Shown: positions 16,701 through 25,401 of the stretch, piece by piece
Layout of the letters: every line of letters begins with the position of its first letter
Position numbering within the stretch: position 1 is the stretch's first letter
Source: Palsa-504 sp963822765
GTDB taxonomy: Bacteria; Actinomycetota; Actinomycetes; Streptosporangiales; Streptosporangiaceae
Direction of reading: 5' to 3'
DNA: 64,000 bases
NCBI GenBank assembly: GCA_963822765.1
Contig: CAWGJL010000045.1
Span: 1 to 64,000, forward strand
Translations under genes and position numbers: made by a program
The notes under the pieces: generated by a model
Told to the model about the DNA's origin: nothing
The model's input: only the letters and a program-made list of their open reading frames with translations
The model's database searches: none

Positions 16701-18149
16701 CTACTTGACGTAGGCGACGGGTTTGACCGCGGGCGGCTGCGGCAGGGGTTCGGACTGGTAGTGGGCGCGGATGCCCTGGATGTAGTGGCGGCACCGGTCG
16801 GTGAGCCCCTCCGCGGTCTGCATCCGGCCCTTGGTGACCAAGATGCCCAGGTCGGCGCCGTGGAACCGGTACTCGCCGGGGCCGTAGACCCGCATGAAGA
16901 AGGCCTCGTCCTCGGTGGTGATGTCGTGCCAGTCGTTGCTGCCGTGCTCGAAGGTCAGCGTGCCGTTGCCGGCCAGGCGCCACGCGCCGGTCCGCGGCGC
17001 GGCCAGGATCCGCTCGACCTCGTCCCCCGGCTCCTTCATGATCAGCTGCGACCAGACGTCCACGGCGGCCAGGGCCCGCCACCGCTCGTTGATCTCCTCG
17101 ACGTCGATGGTGTAGTCGACGTCCATGAACTCGAGCAGGTGGAACAGGAACAGCGGCACGTCGGCGTACGCGCCGGCCGTGACGTTGGTCATCGAGGAGA
17201 CCCCGGAGATCCGGGGGTTCAGCTCGCCCAGGTACACCGCGCCAGTGTCGAGGTCGACCAGCACGTCGACCTCGAGGAAGCCCTTGTAGCCCTCCTGGGC
17301 CAGCCGGTCGCCCAGCTTGCGGACGTGGCTGACCGCGACGGCCCGGTCGGCCTCGGACAGCGCCTCGGGGAACAGGTCGTTGCCGCACCAGCCGCCCTTG
17401 TACGGGGTGAGCTCGGGGTAGCCGGTCAGGTCGGTCATGAACGGCCCGACGATCGTGCCGTGCCGGGTGATGCACGCCTCGACCGCCGCGGCCTGGTTGT
17501 TGATCCGCTTCATTACCTTGAGCTCCTGGCCGCTCAGGTCGGCCGCGCAGGCGTCCCAGTCCGGCTCGGAGGCGATGAAGAACGTTGTCTTGCCCGAGTC
17601 TCCGTAGGGCGTCTGCACCACCAGGTCGAGACCGAGGCCGCCGTCCCAGGCCAGCGAGGTCAGCTCGGCATAGCTGGCGGCCTTGCCGAGCACGTTCGGG
17701 ACCGACGGCGCGCCCGCCTCGTTCCCGAGCTGGGTGGTCACGATCTTGGAGTCCAGCCGCCGCCGCAGCGAGTCCGGCGGCAGGATCAGGTCGTAGCCCT
17801 GCTCCCGGCAGATCTCCTCGGTCTCCTCGTCGAAGAACACCATCGCCACCATCGGCACGCCGCCGCGACGGGCCAGGTGCTCGCGGACCTCGGGGTCGCG
17901 CAGCAGGTAGTTGTTGATCTGCTCGCTCGATTCGAACTCGATGTACGGGCGGTTCTCCGGGGTGAACACCCGGGGATGCTGGCCGTCCCAGGAGTCGTAG
18001 TAGGCGATGTACTGGAAGTTGCGCACCCAGCGGTCGATGCCCAGCAGGTTGAAGGCGGTCGGGCCCACGAAGTAGATCGGCTGCTGGTTGGTCCGGAAGA
18101 ACGTGCGGATCTCCGCGATCCCGTTCAGGTGACGGCGAGCCTGGTCCAT
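16701..18149 (-). CDS. ATP-grasp domain protein, function unknown
   Basis: 482 residues from ATG 18149, six bases after TAACCT (leaderless). The N-terminal part (YFVGPTAFNLLGIDRWVRN) resembles the pre-ATP-grasp Rossmann domain. The ATP-grasp core includes GKTTFFIASEPDWDACAADL, ELKVMKRINNQAAAVEACIT and the metal-binding GAVYLGELNPRISGVSSMTN (Glu and Asn of ExNPR, about residue 315). ATP-grasp ligases join a carboxylate to an amine or thiol; no substrate can be assigned. It follows a serine hydrolase gene on the same strand but has its own promoter. Confidence 0.75.
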   Translation of the reverse strand: MDQARRHLNGIAEIRTFFRTNQQPIYFVGPTAFNLLGIDRWVRNFQYIAYYDSWDGQHPRVFTPENRPYIEFESSEQINNYLLRDPEVREHLARRGGVPMVAMVFFDEETEEICREQGYDLILPPDSLRRRLDSKIVTTQLGNEAGAPSVPNVLGKAASYAELTSLAWDGGLGLDLVVQTPYGDSGKTTFFIASEPDWDACAADLSGQELKVMKRINNQAAAVEACITRHGTIVGPFMTDLTGYPELTPYKGGWCGNDLFPEALSEADRAVAVSHVRKLGDRLAQEGYKGFLEVDVLVDLDTGAVYLGELNPRISGVSSMTNVTAGAYADVPLFLFHLLEFMDVDYTIDVEEINERWRALAAVDVWSQLIMKEPGDEVERILAAPRTGAWRLAGNGTLTFEHGSNDWHDITTEDEAFFMRVYGPGEYRFHGADLGILVTKGRMQTAEGLTDRCRHYIQGIRAHYQSEPLPQPPAVKPVAYVK

Positions 18150-18200
18150 AGCGCCAGGTTAAGCGCCACCTGGGCACCCGTCGAGGGCGCGCCGGTAAGA

Positions 18201-19497
18201 TCACGTTCGGTGGCGGCGGGGGTACGGTATCGCCCTGGCGGCTCAGCCCGGAGACCACCCCGGCCAGGCGCCGTCCCCGGGTGGGATCCCGTCCGGCCAG
18301 CGTGCCGCCGATGGCGTCGAACGCGCGCAGCGTGTCCTCCAGGTAGGCCGGGTTCTGCGCCCGGGGCCAGCTGGAGAATTTCACGCACACCGTGTTCGTG
18401 CGCCGGCTGACGTGCAGCATCTGGCCGTAGATGCCCAGGCCGAGCAGCACATCGCCGTAGGCGCCGGGCCGGAACCAGAACTGGTTGCGGTACCAGCCAC
18501 CGGGGAACGAGGCCTCGGCCGGCGAGGCGGCGAAGGCCGCGCGAACGTCGGCGTCCACGGCCCAGCCGTCGCGGAGCCAGCGGGGTGGTACGACACGGCG
18601 GGTGCCCCCGGTCCCGTCGGGGACGATTCCCCCGTCCAGCAGCAGCTGGCCGAACCGGGCCACGTCACGGGCGGTGGCACACAGGCCCCCGTCGTGCACG
18701 GCGGTGCCCAGCCCGTCATGCAGCAGGCGGGCGTCGTGCTCGGCGCCCATCGGCGCCCACACCAGTCCGGAGATCAGCTCGGCCATGGGCCGGCCGGCCG
18801 CGCGCTCGCACACCCAGCCCAGCACGTCGGACTCGGCCGAGCGGTACAGGAACCGGCTCCCGTGGGGTGCCTCGGCCGCCAGCGTGGCCAGGAACCGGTA
18901 CAGTCCGCGCGGCTCGCTGGCGTCCGTGCCGTCCCAGCCGATCCACTCATCCAGCCGCCGGATGTCGGACCGCGGGTTGGCATACTCCTCCAGGAACCGC
19001 ACGCCGCTGCGCATGTCCAGCACGTCGCGCACGGTGGCGCCGGCGTAGCCGCTGACCGTCAGTTCGGGCGCGTAGCTGGTCACAAGGCGGCCGGCGTCGA
19101 GCTGACCGCGGTCGATGAGCACGGCGGCCACGCAGCCCACCACGGACTTGGACACCGACATCAGCGCGTGCGGCCGGTCCGGCGCGCCGAGCGGGCCGTA
19201 CCATTCGGTGACCAGCTCGCCGTCCTGCAGCACCACGTACGCGTCGGTGTAGGTATCCCCGAGAACCTCGCCCGCCGTGCCGGCCGAACCATCCAGGCGG
19301 GTGACAGGCAGCTCGAGCAGGTCAAGAGCCGCCGCCGAGGCGGGCAGCACGCGAGCCGGGCCGTCGCCCCGGCCCACCCGGTAGGTGGGCAGGATCTCGC
19401 TCACGTTCCAGAACGCCCAGCGGTTGAACGGCGGGTCCTGCCAGTTGCAGGCGGTGACCGGTTCCCCCGCAGCCTCCGGGTCCGGCTCCAGCGACAT
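18201..19497 (-). CDS. Serine hydrolase, beta-lactamase class C / EstB-like
   Basis: ATG 19497 is six bases after TAGGAT (leaderless). The catalytic SxxK is seen in LMSVSKSVVGCVAAVLIDRG (about 137) and the second motif in FLYRSAESDVLGWVCERAAG (Tyr as YRS, about 219). It is cytoplasmic by sequence, an esterase or peptidase of family S12. It is paralogous to the divergent gene at 19552 over its whole length. Its expected end is near 18280, but the frame as sequenced stays open through the ATP-grasp gene to 16672; a one-base shift would give a stop at 18201-18203, which I take as the probable end. An indel near the C-terminus is likely. Confidence 0.75.
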
Positions 19498-19503
19498 AGC
19501 CGC

Positions 19504-19544
19504 ATCCTAGACGACGGCAGGTGGTGCAGACGGTGAGTTAAGGT
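19504..19544. promoter_or_regulatory. Divergent leaderless promoters of twin serine hydrolases
   Basis: TAGGAT on the minus strand (19504-19509) is six bases from the ATG at 19497. TAAGGT on the plus strand (19539-19544) is seven bases from the ATG at 19552. Only 54 bases separate the two genes. Confidence 0.5.
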
Positions 19545-19551
19545 GCGCATC

Positions 19552-20754
19552 ATGACCCAGCTCATGACCGGCTTCCCCCCGGCGCCCGAGGCGCAGGTCA
19601 CCCTGGCCAACTGGCAGGATCCCCCGTTCAACCACTGGGGCTTCCAGCACGTGCGCGAGCTCATTCCCAGCCACCCGATCCCGGCCGGACCGTCCGTGCC
19701 GCTGCCCGACGGGCCGCGGGCTGGCAACCCGGCTGTGGCCCGGGTGGACGGCAGCACGGCGACGGTCGCGGACGTGCTTGACGACACGTACACCGACGCC
19801 TGGGTTGTCCTGCACGACGGCCAGGTCGTGGCCGAGCGGTACGACAACGGCATGACCGCCGGCACCAGGCACCTGCTCATGTCGGTGTCCAAGTCGATCC
19901 TCGGCTGCGCGGCCGGGGTGCTGGCCAGCCGGGGGCTGCTCGACCTCCAGGCCCCGGTCACGACCTATGTGCCCGAGGTCAGCGGGTCGGGATACGCGGG
20001 CGCCGCGATCCGGGATCTGCTCGACATGCGGACCGGGGTCGCGTTCCGCGAGACCTACACCGCACCCGACGCCGAGGTCCGGGTCATGGAACGCTCCATG
20101 GGCTGGCGCCCGGCTCGGCCCGGTGACCCGGCCGGCACCTACCCGTACCTGGCCACGCTGGGCAACGGCGGGCCGCACGGCGGCGAGTTCAGCTACCGGT
20201 CGGCCGACACCGACATGCTCGGCTGGGCCTGCGAGCGGGTCAGCGGCGTCCGGGTCGCCGACCTCATCTCCGACCTCATCTGGCAGCCGATCGGGGCCGA
20301 GCGGGACGCCGAGATCACCTGCGACCCGCTCGGCACCGCCATACCCGACGGCGGGATCTCCGCCACCGCGCGAGACCTGGCCAGGTTCGGCCAGATGCTG
20401 ATCGATGACGGCATGGCGCAAGGCCGGGTCGTGGTCCCGGCGGGCTGGCTGGCCGACGTCCGCCAGCCCGAGCCCGGGGTCCGCGAGGCCTTCGCCCGCA
20501 CCGACAACGAGTACGTGCTGCCCGGCGGCTGGTACCGGAGCCAGTTCTGGGTCATCCCCGGCGCCGGCGGTCCGGTCCTGGTCGGTCTCGGCATCCACGG
20601 CCAGCTCGTCTACGCCGACCGGGCCGCCCGCACCGTGGTGGTCAAGATGTCGTCCTGGCCCGACGCGCAAAACGCCGCCTACCTGCTGGACACTCTGGGT
20701 TCCTGCGCCGCAGTCGCCGCGCACCTGTCAGCCCAGGAGCCAGCGCCCCGTTAA
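19552..20754 (+). CDS. Serine hydrolase, beta-lactamase class C / EstB-like (paralogue)
   Basis: 400 residues from ATG 19552 (GTG 19543 rejected because the -10 TAAGGT leads to 19552). Catalytic SxxK in LLMSVSKSILGCAAGVLASR and Tyr in FSYRSADTDMLGWACERVSG. The N-terminus (NWQDPPFNHWGFQHVRELIP) and C-terminus (AAYLLDTLGSCAAVAAHLSA) match the divergent neighbour closely, so the pair arose by inverted duplication. It is intact, which shows where the neighbour should end. Probable intracellular esterase or amidase. Confidence 0.82.
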   Translation: MTQLMTGFPPAPEAQVTLANWQDPPFNHWGFQHVRELIPSHPIPAGPSVPLPDGPRAGNPAVARVDGSTATVADVLDDTYTDAWVVLHDGQVVAERYDNGMTAGTRHLLMSVSKSILGCAAGVLASRGLLDLQAPVTTYVPEVSGSGYAGAAIRDLLDMRTGVAFRETYTAPDAEVRVMERSMGWRPARPGDPAGTYPYLATLGNGGPHGGEFSYRSADTDMLGWACERVSGVRVADLISDLIWQPIGAERDAEITCDPLGTAIPDGGISATARDLARFGQMLIDDGMAQGRVVVPAGWLADVRQPEPGVREAFARTDNEYVLPGGWYRSQFWVIPGAGGPVLVGLGIHGQLVYADRAARTVVVKMSSWPDAQNAAYLLDTLGSCAAVAAHLSAQEPAPR

Positions 20755-21161
20755 TCGCGCGGAAGCAGGGCCGGGTCGTCGAACAGCGGGCACTGGTCCA
20801 GGCTCGGGCATTGGCAGCGGGCTGCGCACTCGAGCCAGTCACGGACCAGGAGGCTGCGCTCGATCAGGGCCGCGATCTCCGGGAGCTTGCGTTCGGCCAC
20901 GGCCCTGAGCTGTTCGATCGCGGCCGTGTCGTCCGGCGATGCGGCCAGGAGCGTCTTGATCTCCTCGAGGGTGAGGCCCGCCCGCTGGCCGGTCTCGATC
21001 ACCGCCAGCGTCCGCAGGGCATCCGGGCCGTACACCCGCCGCCCGGCCAGCCGGGTTGCCGCGGGCAGCAGGCCGATCTGCTCGTAGTACCGGATCGAGG
21101 ACGGGCGCCGGCCAGTGCGCCTGGCCACCTCGCCGATGCTCAGCCGTTCGGGATTTGACAT
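20751..21161 (-). CDS. MerR-family regulator with SoxR-like cysteine cluster
   Basis: 136 residues from ATG 21161, seven bases after TAAAGT (leaderless). MerR HTH: LSIGEVARRTGRRPSSIRYY, then coiled dimer helix. The C-terminal CAARCQCPSLDQC has C-x3-C-x-C-x5-C spacing, one residue longer in the first gap than the SoxR [2Fe-2S] site (C-x2-C-x-C-x5-C). It may sense redox or a metal. Divergent from a small Cys-Cys protein that it probably controls. It ends overlapping the serine hydrolase stop. Confidence 0.82.
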   Translation of the reverse strand: MSNPERLSIGEVARRTGRRPSSIRYYEQIGLLPAATRLAGRRVYGPDALRTLAVIETGQRAGLTLEEIKTLLAASPDDTAAIEQLRAVAERKLPEIAALIERSLLVRDWLECAARCQCPSLDQCPLFDDPALLPRD

Positions 21162-21191
21162 CAAGCCGACTTTAACAACGACGATGACACC

Positions 21192-21497
21192 ATGCGGATC
21201 GCCTGTACCCTCTCCTCGGCCGGCCTGGCGGCGCAGGCCGGCCGCTGGGAGCGGCTCATTGCCCAGGCCCTGACCGGGCGCACCGAGACGGCGGACGGCC
21301 TGCGCATGTCCTTCCGCCTCGGGTCCGAGGTCGAGGAAGAACTGCGCAGGCTCGTCGCGGTGGAGACCGAGTGCTGCTCGTGGGCGAGCTGGGCGGTGGA
21401 GACGGACGCCGGGGCCACCGTGCTCGACGTCCGCTCCGCCGGCCCGGGCATCGTCGCCCTGCACGGCATGTTCCGGCCGGCTCAAGCCGCGCGCTGA
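21192..21497 (+). CDS. Small protein with Cys-Cys motif, divergent from MerR regulator
   Basis: 101 residues. The core is EVEEELRRLVAVETECCSWA, a helix ending in a vicinal Cys pair followed by strands. This resembles the small CC-motif domains found next to or fused with metal-responsive MerR proteins; a metal-binding or redox role is inference. Only 30 bases separate it from the divergent MerR gene. Its end overlaps the convergent MFS gene by 16 bases. Confidence 0.6.
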   Translation: MRIACTLSSAGLAAQAGRWERLIAQALTGRTETADGLRMSFRLGSEVEEELRRLVAVETECCSWASWAVETDAGATVLDVRSAGPGIVALHGMFRPAQAAR

Positions 21498-22907
21498 CGT
21501 CCCGGCATCAGCCGGGTCAAGGCGGCCACCACCAGCAGCAAGGCTCCCATCTGGAGGACGCTGCGCTCGAAGGCCAGGCCGTACCCGTGGCTGAGCGTGC
21601 CGAAGAACAGCACGCCGGTCACGGCGACGCCGACAGAGTTACCGACCTGCTGGGCCGTGGAGAGCGCCCCGGACACCGATCCTGCCGTGGCCGGGTCGGA
21701 GTGGCTCAGCACCGTGGTGGTCAGCGGGGTGATGCACAGCCCCTGCCCGGCACCGAGCAGCAGCAGCCCGGGGAATAGCCAGGCGACCGAGCCGCCGGTC
21801 CCGGTGTGCGCCGTGGCCAGGTACAGGGCGACATCGCCGAGCGCCGCGGTCACCGCGCCGGCCGCGATCACCGACCGGCCGAACCGCATGGTCAGCGCGG
21901 GAGCCCGGAACGAGGTGAGCAGGTAGCCGACGGCCAGGAAGGTGAATACCCCGCCCGCCGCCAGCGGTGACAGGCCGCGTCCTTGCTGCAGGTACAGGCC
22001 GAGCACCAGGTACGAGGCTGCCTGCTGGCACCAGAACGCCGTCTGGGTAATCAGGCCCGCGCGCAGCGGCCAGGAGGTGAAGATCCGCGGGTTGAGCAGG
22101 GGAACACCGCCGCGGTCGGCCTTGCGCCGCTGATGGGCGGCGAACGCGATGGCGAGCGGGACGGCGGCGGCGAGCGCCGCCCAGGACCAGGCCGGCCAGC
22201 CTGCCTGCCGCCCCTCGACCAGGGGCAGCACCACCGCGATCAGGCATGCCGTGATCAGGGTCACCCCGGTCAGGTCCAGCCGGGACGCGTGCTGATCGCG
22301 GGATTCCGGAATCAGGCGCGGAGCGGCCAGCAGCGCGGCCGCGCCGATGGGCACGTTGATCCAGAAGATCGTCCGCCAGCCCAGCCCGGCCACGTCGGCC
22401 CGGATGAGGATCCCGCCGATGATCTGGCCCGACGTGGCGGCCAGGCCCATCACCATCCCGTACACGCTGATCGCCCGGACCCGGGCCGGCCCGGTGTAGA
22501 CCACGCCGAGGATGGACAGGATGTTGGGCGCCATCAGCGCCGCCCCCACCCCCTGGATCACGCGGGCCACGACCAGCACGGCCGGATCGGGCGCCAGCGC
22601 GCACGCCGCTGAGGTGGCGACGAAGATCGCCATCCCCACCGCGAACATCCGGCGCCGGCCGAACTGGTCACCCAGACGGCCGCCGGTCACGAGCAGCACG
22701 GCGGTGGAGATCGTGTACGCCGGCCACCACCCATTCGATGGCGCCTTCCCCGGCACCCAGGCCGTGCTGGATGGAAGGCAGGGCCACGTTCACGATGAAG
22801 AAGTCAAGGACGAACATGAACGTGCCGAGCATCAGCACGATCAGTGTTGACCAGGACGGGTTCGATGGAGCCCGGACGGAGCTCGGAAGGGTACGTGTTG
22901 CGGTCAT
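21482..22907 (-). pseudogene. MFS drug efflux transporter (DHA2/EmrB-QacA type), single frameshift
   Basis: ATG 22907 starts MTATRTLPSSVRAPSNPSWS and helix 1 LMLGTFMFVLDFFIVNVALP, the DHA2 signature with its Asp. The frame breaks near 22718 after EWVVAG and resumes as YTISTAVLLVTGGRLGDQFG (motif A), continuing for 11-13 helices to the stop at 21482. The break looks like one extra G (GGCGTACACG where GGCTACACG is expected). With it corrected, the protein is about 475 residues, somewhat short for 14 helices. It lies downstream of a MerR-type operator and next to a MerR/GyrI regulator, a usual multidrug-efflux arrangement. Confidence 0.8.
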
Positions 22908-22923
22908 GCTCCCGAGCCTGCTG

Positions 22924-22945
22924 CCTCCTCTAAGAGGAGAGTCAA
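22924..22945 (-). promoter_or_regulatory. MerR-type operator/promoter of the MFS gene
   Basis: Read on the minus strand: TTGACT (-35) running into CTCCTCTTAGAGGAGG, a near-perfect dyad in the position where MerR-family activators bind an over-long spacer. TTGACT overlaps the TGA stop of the MerR gene at 22942-22944. A sister site with the same plan lies at 23804-23826. Confidence 0.65.
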
Positions 22946-23754
22946 GCGGTCTGGAAGACGGGCCAGCAGATCTCCGTGCGATGCCGGGACGGGTCGGGTT
23001 CGGTGAACGGGACCAGGTAATACTCGCGGATGGGCCCGTCTACGCCGATCGCTCGTTCGGCGACGATGGTGCCGAGCCTGCCGTAGGTCTGGTCGATGTC
23101 GCCGAGCGGCCCGGAGTGGACCATCACCGCCGCCTCCAACCCGGGGATGGTCAGCGACTGGACCCGCCCGTCTGTCCCGGCCGCCTCGGGCACGGGCACG
23201 AAGGCAGTCAGCTCGGCCTGCTCCAGCTCGAAGAAGCCGGCCGGGAACAGGGCCCCGCCCGGGCCCGCGGGCGACAGGCCGGCCGCGGCGATCCGGTCGT
23301 AGATCTCGGCGAAGGCCCCGGCGCCCCACGCCCAGGACTCCTCGGCGGTCACCGTGGCCCGCACGGCCAGCGCGAGGGTGGCCGGTATCGACCGGAACTC
23401 CGCCTCCGGGCTGGCCGGCGGACCCTCGAGCAGCGCCCGCAGGCTGGCCACGCTCATCTGCATCTCGGCCAGCTTGGCTTCCATGGCGGTCAGGTGAGAG
23501 ATGATCTCCTTGGTCCTGGTCTCCATGTCGGGCGCCCGCAGGACCGCCCTCACCTGGTCCAGCGGCATGTCCAGGTCCCGGAACCGGCGGATGACCTGGG
23601 CCACGGGGACCTGGCCGGGCTCGTAGAAGCGGTAGCCGGTGGACGGGTCGATCCGGGCCGGCTCGAGCAGCCCCTGATCGTGGTAGAAGCGCAGTGCCTT
23701 GATGCTGAGGTGGGTCATGCGGGAGAAATCGCCGATCGATACGAGGACGCTCAT
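22942..23754 (-). CDS. MerR-family regulator with GyrI-like effector domain (BmrR/TipAL-like)
   Basis: 270 residues from ATG 23754. N-terminal MerR HTH (LVSIGDFSRMTHLSIKALRF, then YHDQGLLEPARIDPSTGYRF), coiled dimerisation helix with HLTAMEAKLAEMQMSVASLR, and a C-terminal GyrI-like drug-binding domain ending in TEICWPVF. Such proteins sense hydrophobic cations or antibiotics and activate efflux. Matching operators before itself (23804) and before the MFS pump (22924) indicate autoregulation plus pump activation. Confidence 0.85.
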   Translation of the reverse strand: MSVLVSIGDFSRMTHLSIKALRFYHDQGLLEPARIDPSTGYRFYEPGQVPVAQVIRRFRDLDMPLDQVRAVLRAPDMETRTKEIISHLTAMEAKLAEMQMSVASLRALLEGPPASPEAEFRSIPATLALAVRATVTAEESWAWGAGAFAEIYDRIAAAGLSPAGPGGALFPAGFFELEQAELTAFVPVPEAAGTDGRVQSLTIPGLEAAVMVHSGPLGDIDQTYGRLGTIVAERAIGVDGPIREYYLVPFTEPDPSRHRTEICWPVFQTA

Positions 23755-23803
23755 GACGTAGGGCCTCCCTCTTCGGTGCTGACGTCGTGGCCGTGATCTT
23801 CGG

Positions 23804-23826
23804 CTCTCCCCTAACAGGAGAGTCAA
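23804..23826 (-). promoter_or_regulatory. MerR-type operator/promoter of the merR gene itself
   Basis: Read on the minus strand: TTGACT followed by CTCCTGTTAGGGGAGAG, an inverted repeat matching the site at 22924-22945 except at a few central bases. TTGAC overlaps the TGA stop (23823-23825) of the upstream Lrp gene. Indicates autoregulation. Confidence 0.6.
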
Positions 23827-24338
23827 CGGGCGGTCCATCCGGGTCCGGGTATGGGCAGCGGGCGCGGCGGGACCGGCGCGGAGTGCACGATCGAGGTCGT
23901 GGTGCGGCCGTGCGGGGTGAACAGGTCCAGAATCGGTTCCAGGTCTTCGATGGAGTGCAGCCAGACCTTCATGAAGTAGCAGTCCTCCCCCGTGATCCGG
24001 TAGCACTCGGTGACGTTCGGCACCTCGCGGGCAATACCAGGGATCAGCCGCAGTCCCCCGCCGGCCGGGCTGATCCTGACGATGGCGCACATCGTGTAGC
24101 CGAGGGCGCGCGGGCTGACCTCGGCCCGGTAGGACAAGGTGCCGCTGTCTTCGAGCCGCCGCAGCCGGTCGGCCACCGCCGGACCGGACAGGCCGATCCG
24201 CCGGGATAGCTCCGCGATCCGCAGCCGGGGTGCCGCCTGGAGTTCGGCCACGATCCGCCGGTCTACTATGTCCAGGGGAGCATCCGGGATTTCGAAGGCC
24301 TGACGGACAAAATCTCTTTGTTTTGACGGCATTTCCAT
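23823..24338 (-). CDS. Lrp/AsnC-family transcriptional regulator
   Basis: 171 residues from ATG 24338 (ATG 24332 also possible). HTH: LDIVDRRIVAELQAAPRLRI, then ELSRRIGLSGPAVADRLRRL. The RAM/AsnC ligand domain follows, with VTECYRITGEDCYFMKVWLH (the typical GDYDY-like segment). It is divergent from an EamA exporter, so it probably controls amino-acid export in response to an amino acid, as Lrp proteins paired with RhtA-like exporters do. Confidence 0.85.
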   Translation of the reverse strand: MEMPSKQRDFVRQAFEIPDAPLDIVDRRIVAELQAAPRLRIAELSRRIGLSGPAVADRLRRLEDSGTLSYRAEVSPRALGYTMCAIVRISPAGGGLRLIPGIAREVPNVTECYRITGEDCYFMKVWLHSIEDLEPILDLFTPHGRTTTSIVHSAPVPPRPLPIPGPGWTAR

Positions 24339-24396
24339 GCTTGCTCCCGCGCTTTTGCTCTTCTGCATCCCGGCATTAGCTTCATATGCTGCGCCC

Positions 24397-25401
24397 GTGC
24401 CCGACCAACCGCAAGCCCAGCCCGCACGCGACGTGCCGCACGGGCGGCTTGACCGGCTGCCGCCGCAGTCGTTCTTCCTGGTCAGCGCCATTTTTCACTA
24501 CCTGGGACCGTCGCTGGCGGTGCTCCTGTTCGCCCGGATCGACGTGCTCGGCGTGGCCTGGCTGCGGATCGCAAGCGCGGCGGTCGTGCTCGCGCTCTGG
24601 CGGCGGCCCTGGCGGCTCATCGGCAGGCTCGACACCAGCGAGCGCTGGAACCTGCTGGCGCTGGGCCTGGTGCTCGCGGTCATGAACTCGGCGTTCTACC
24701 TCGCGGTGGACCGGCTGCCGCTGTCGACGGTGGGCGCGATCGAGTTCCTCGGCACCGTGATCCTGGCCGCGGCCGGCACGCGGACACGGCGCAACACCGC
24801 AGCCCTGGTGCTTACCACGGCGGGCGTGGTCACCATCACCTCGATCCGCATCACCGGCCAGCCGCTCGGCTTCGTCTTCGCCTTCGCCAACTGCGCGCTG
24901 TTCATGCTCTACATCGTGCTCGGCCACCGGATGGCTAACGCCGGCGGCCAGGGCGCCGCGCCGGCCGGCATCGACCGGCTCACCGGGGCCATGCTCATCG
25001 CCGCGGTCATCGCCACTCCGTGGGGGCTGAGCGGGGCCCTGCTCGCGTTCGGCCACCCGATCTGGCTGCTCGCCGGGGCCGGCGTGGGGGTGTGCTCCTC
25101 GGTGATCCCCTACGTGACCGATCAGCTGGCCATGGCCCGGTTGCCCCGCGCCACGTTCTCGCTGATGCTGGCCCTGCTGCCGGTGTTCGCTACCATCATC
25201 GGCGCGATCGTGCTGCGTCAAGTCCCTACCGTCCAGGACGCCGCGGGCATCACGCTTGTCGTACTCGGCGTCGCAATCCATCAACAGGAGAGGAAGCAGC
25301 GTGGAATACGTACGGCTGGGATCGGCCGGGCTGAAGGTATCCCGGATCTGCCTGGGCATGATGAGCTTCGGCAGTCAGGCCGAACGGGCCTGGCACCTTG
25401 A
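24397..25401 (+). CDS. EamA/RhtA-family exporter
   Basis: About 334 residues with ten helices in two EamA repeats (e.g. AVLLFARIDVLGVAWLRIAS, ALGLVLAVMNSAFYLAVDRL, LGTVILAAAG; second half from ALFMLYIVLGHRMANAGGQG). It resembles RhtA-type threonine/homoserine exporters. GTG 24397 is six bases after TATGCT (24385-24390), a leaderless start; ATG 24337 would give 20 extra residues overlapping the Lrp start. The C-terminal tail overlaps the aldo/keto reductase start by about 100 bases. Confidence 0.82.
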   Translation: MPDQPQAQPARDVPHGRLDRLPPQSFFLVSAIFHYLGPSLAVLLFARIDVLGVAWLRIASAAVVLALWRRPWRLIGRLDTSERWNLLALGLVLAVMNSAFYLAVDRLPLSTVGAIEFLGTVILAAAGTRTRRNTAALVLTTAGVVTITSIRITGQPLGFVFAFANCALFMLYIVLGHRMANAGGQGAAPAGIDRLTGAMLIAAVIATPWGLSGALLAFGHPIWLLAGAGVGVCSSVIPYVTDQLAMARLPRATFSLMLALLPVFATIIGAIVLRQVPTVQDAAGITLVVLGVAIHQQERKQRGIRTAGIGRAEGIPDLPGHDELRQSGRTGLAP

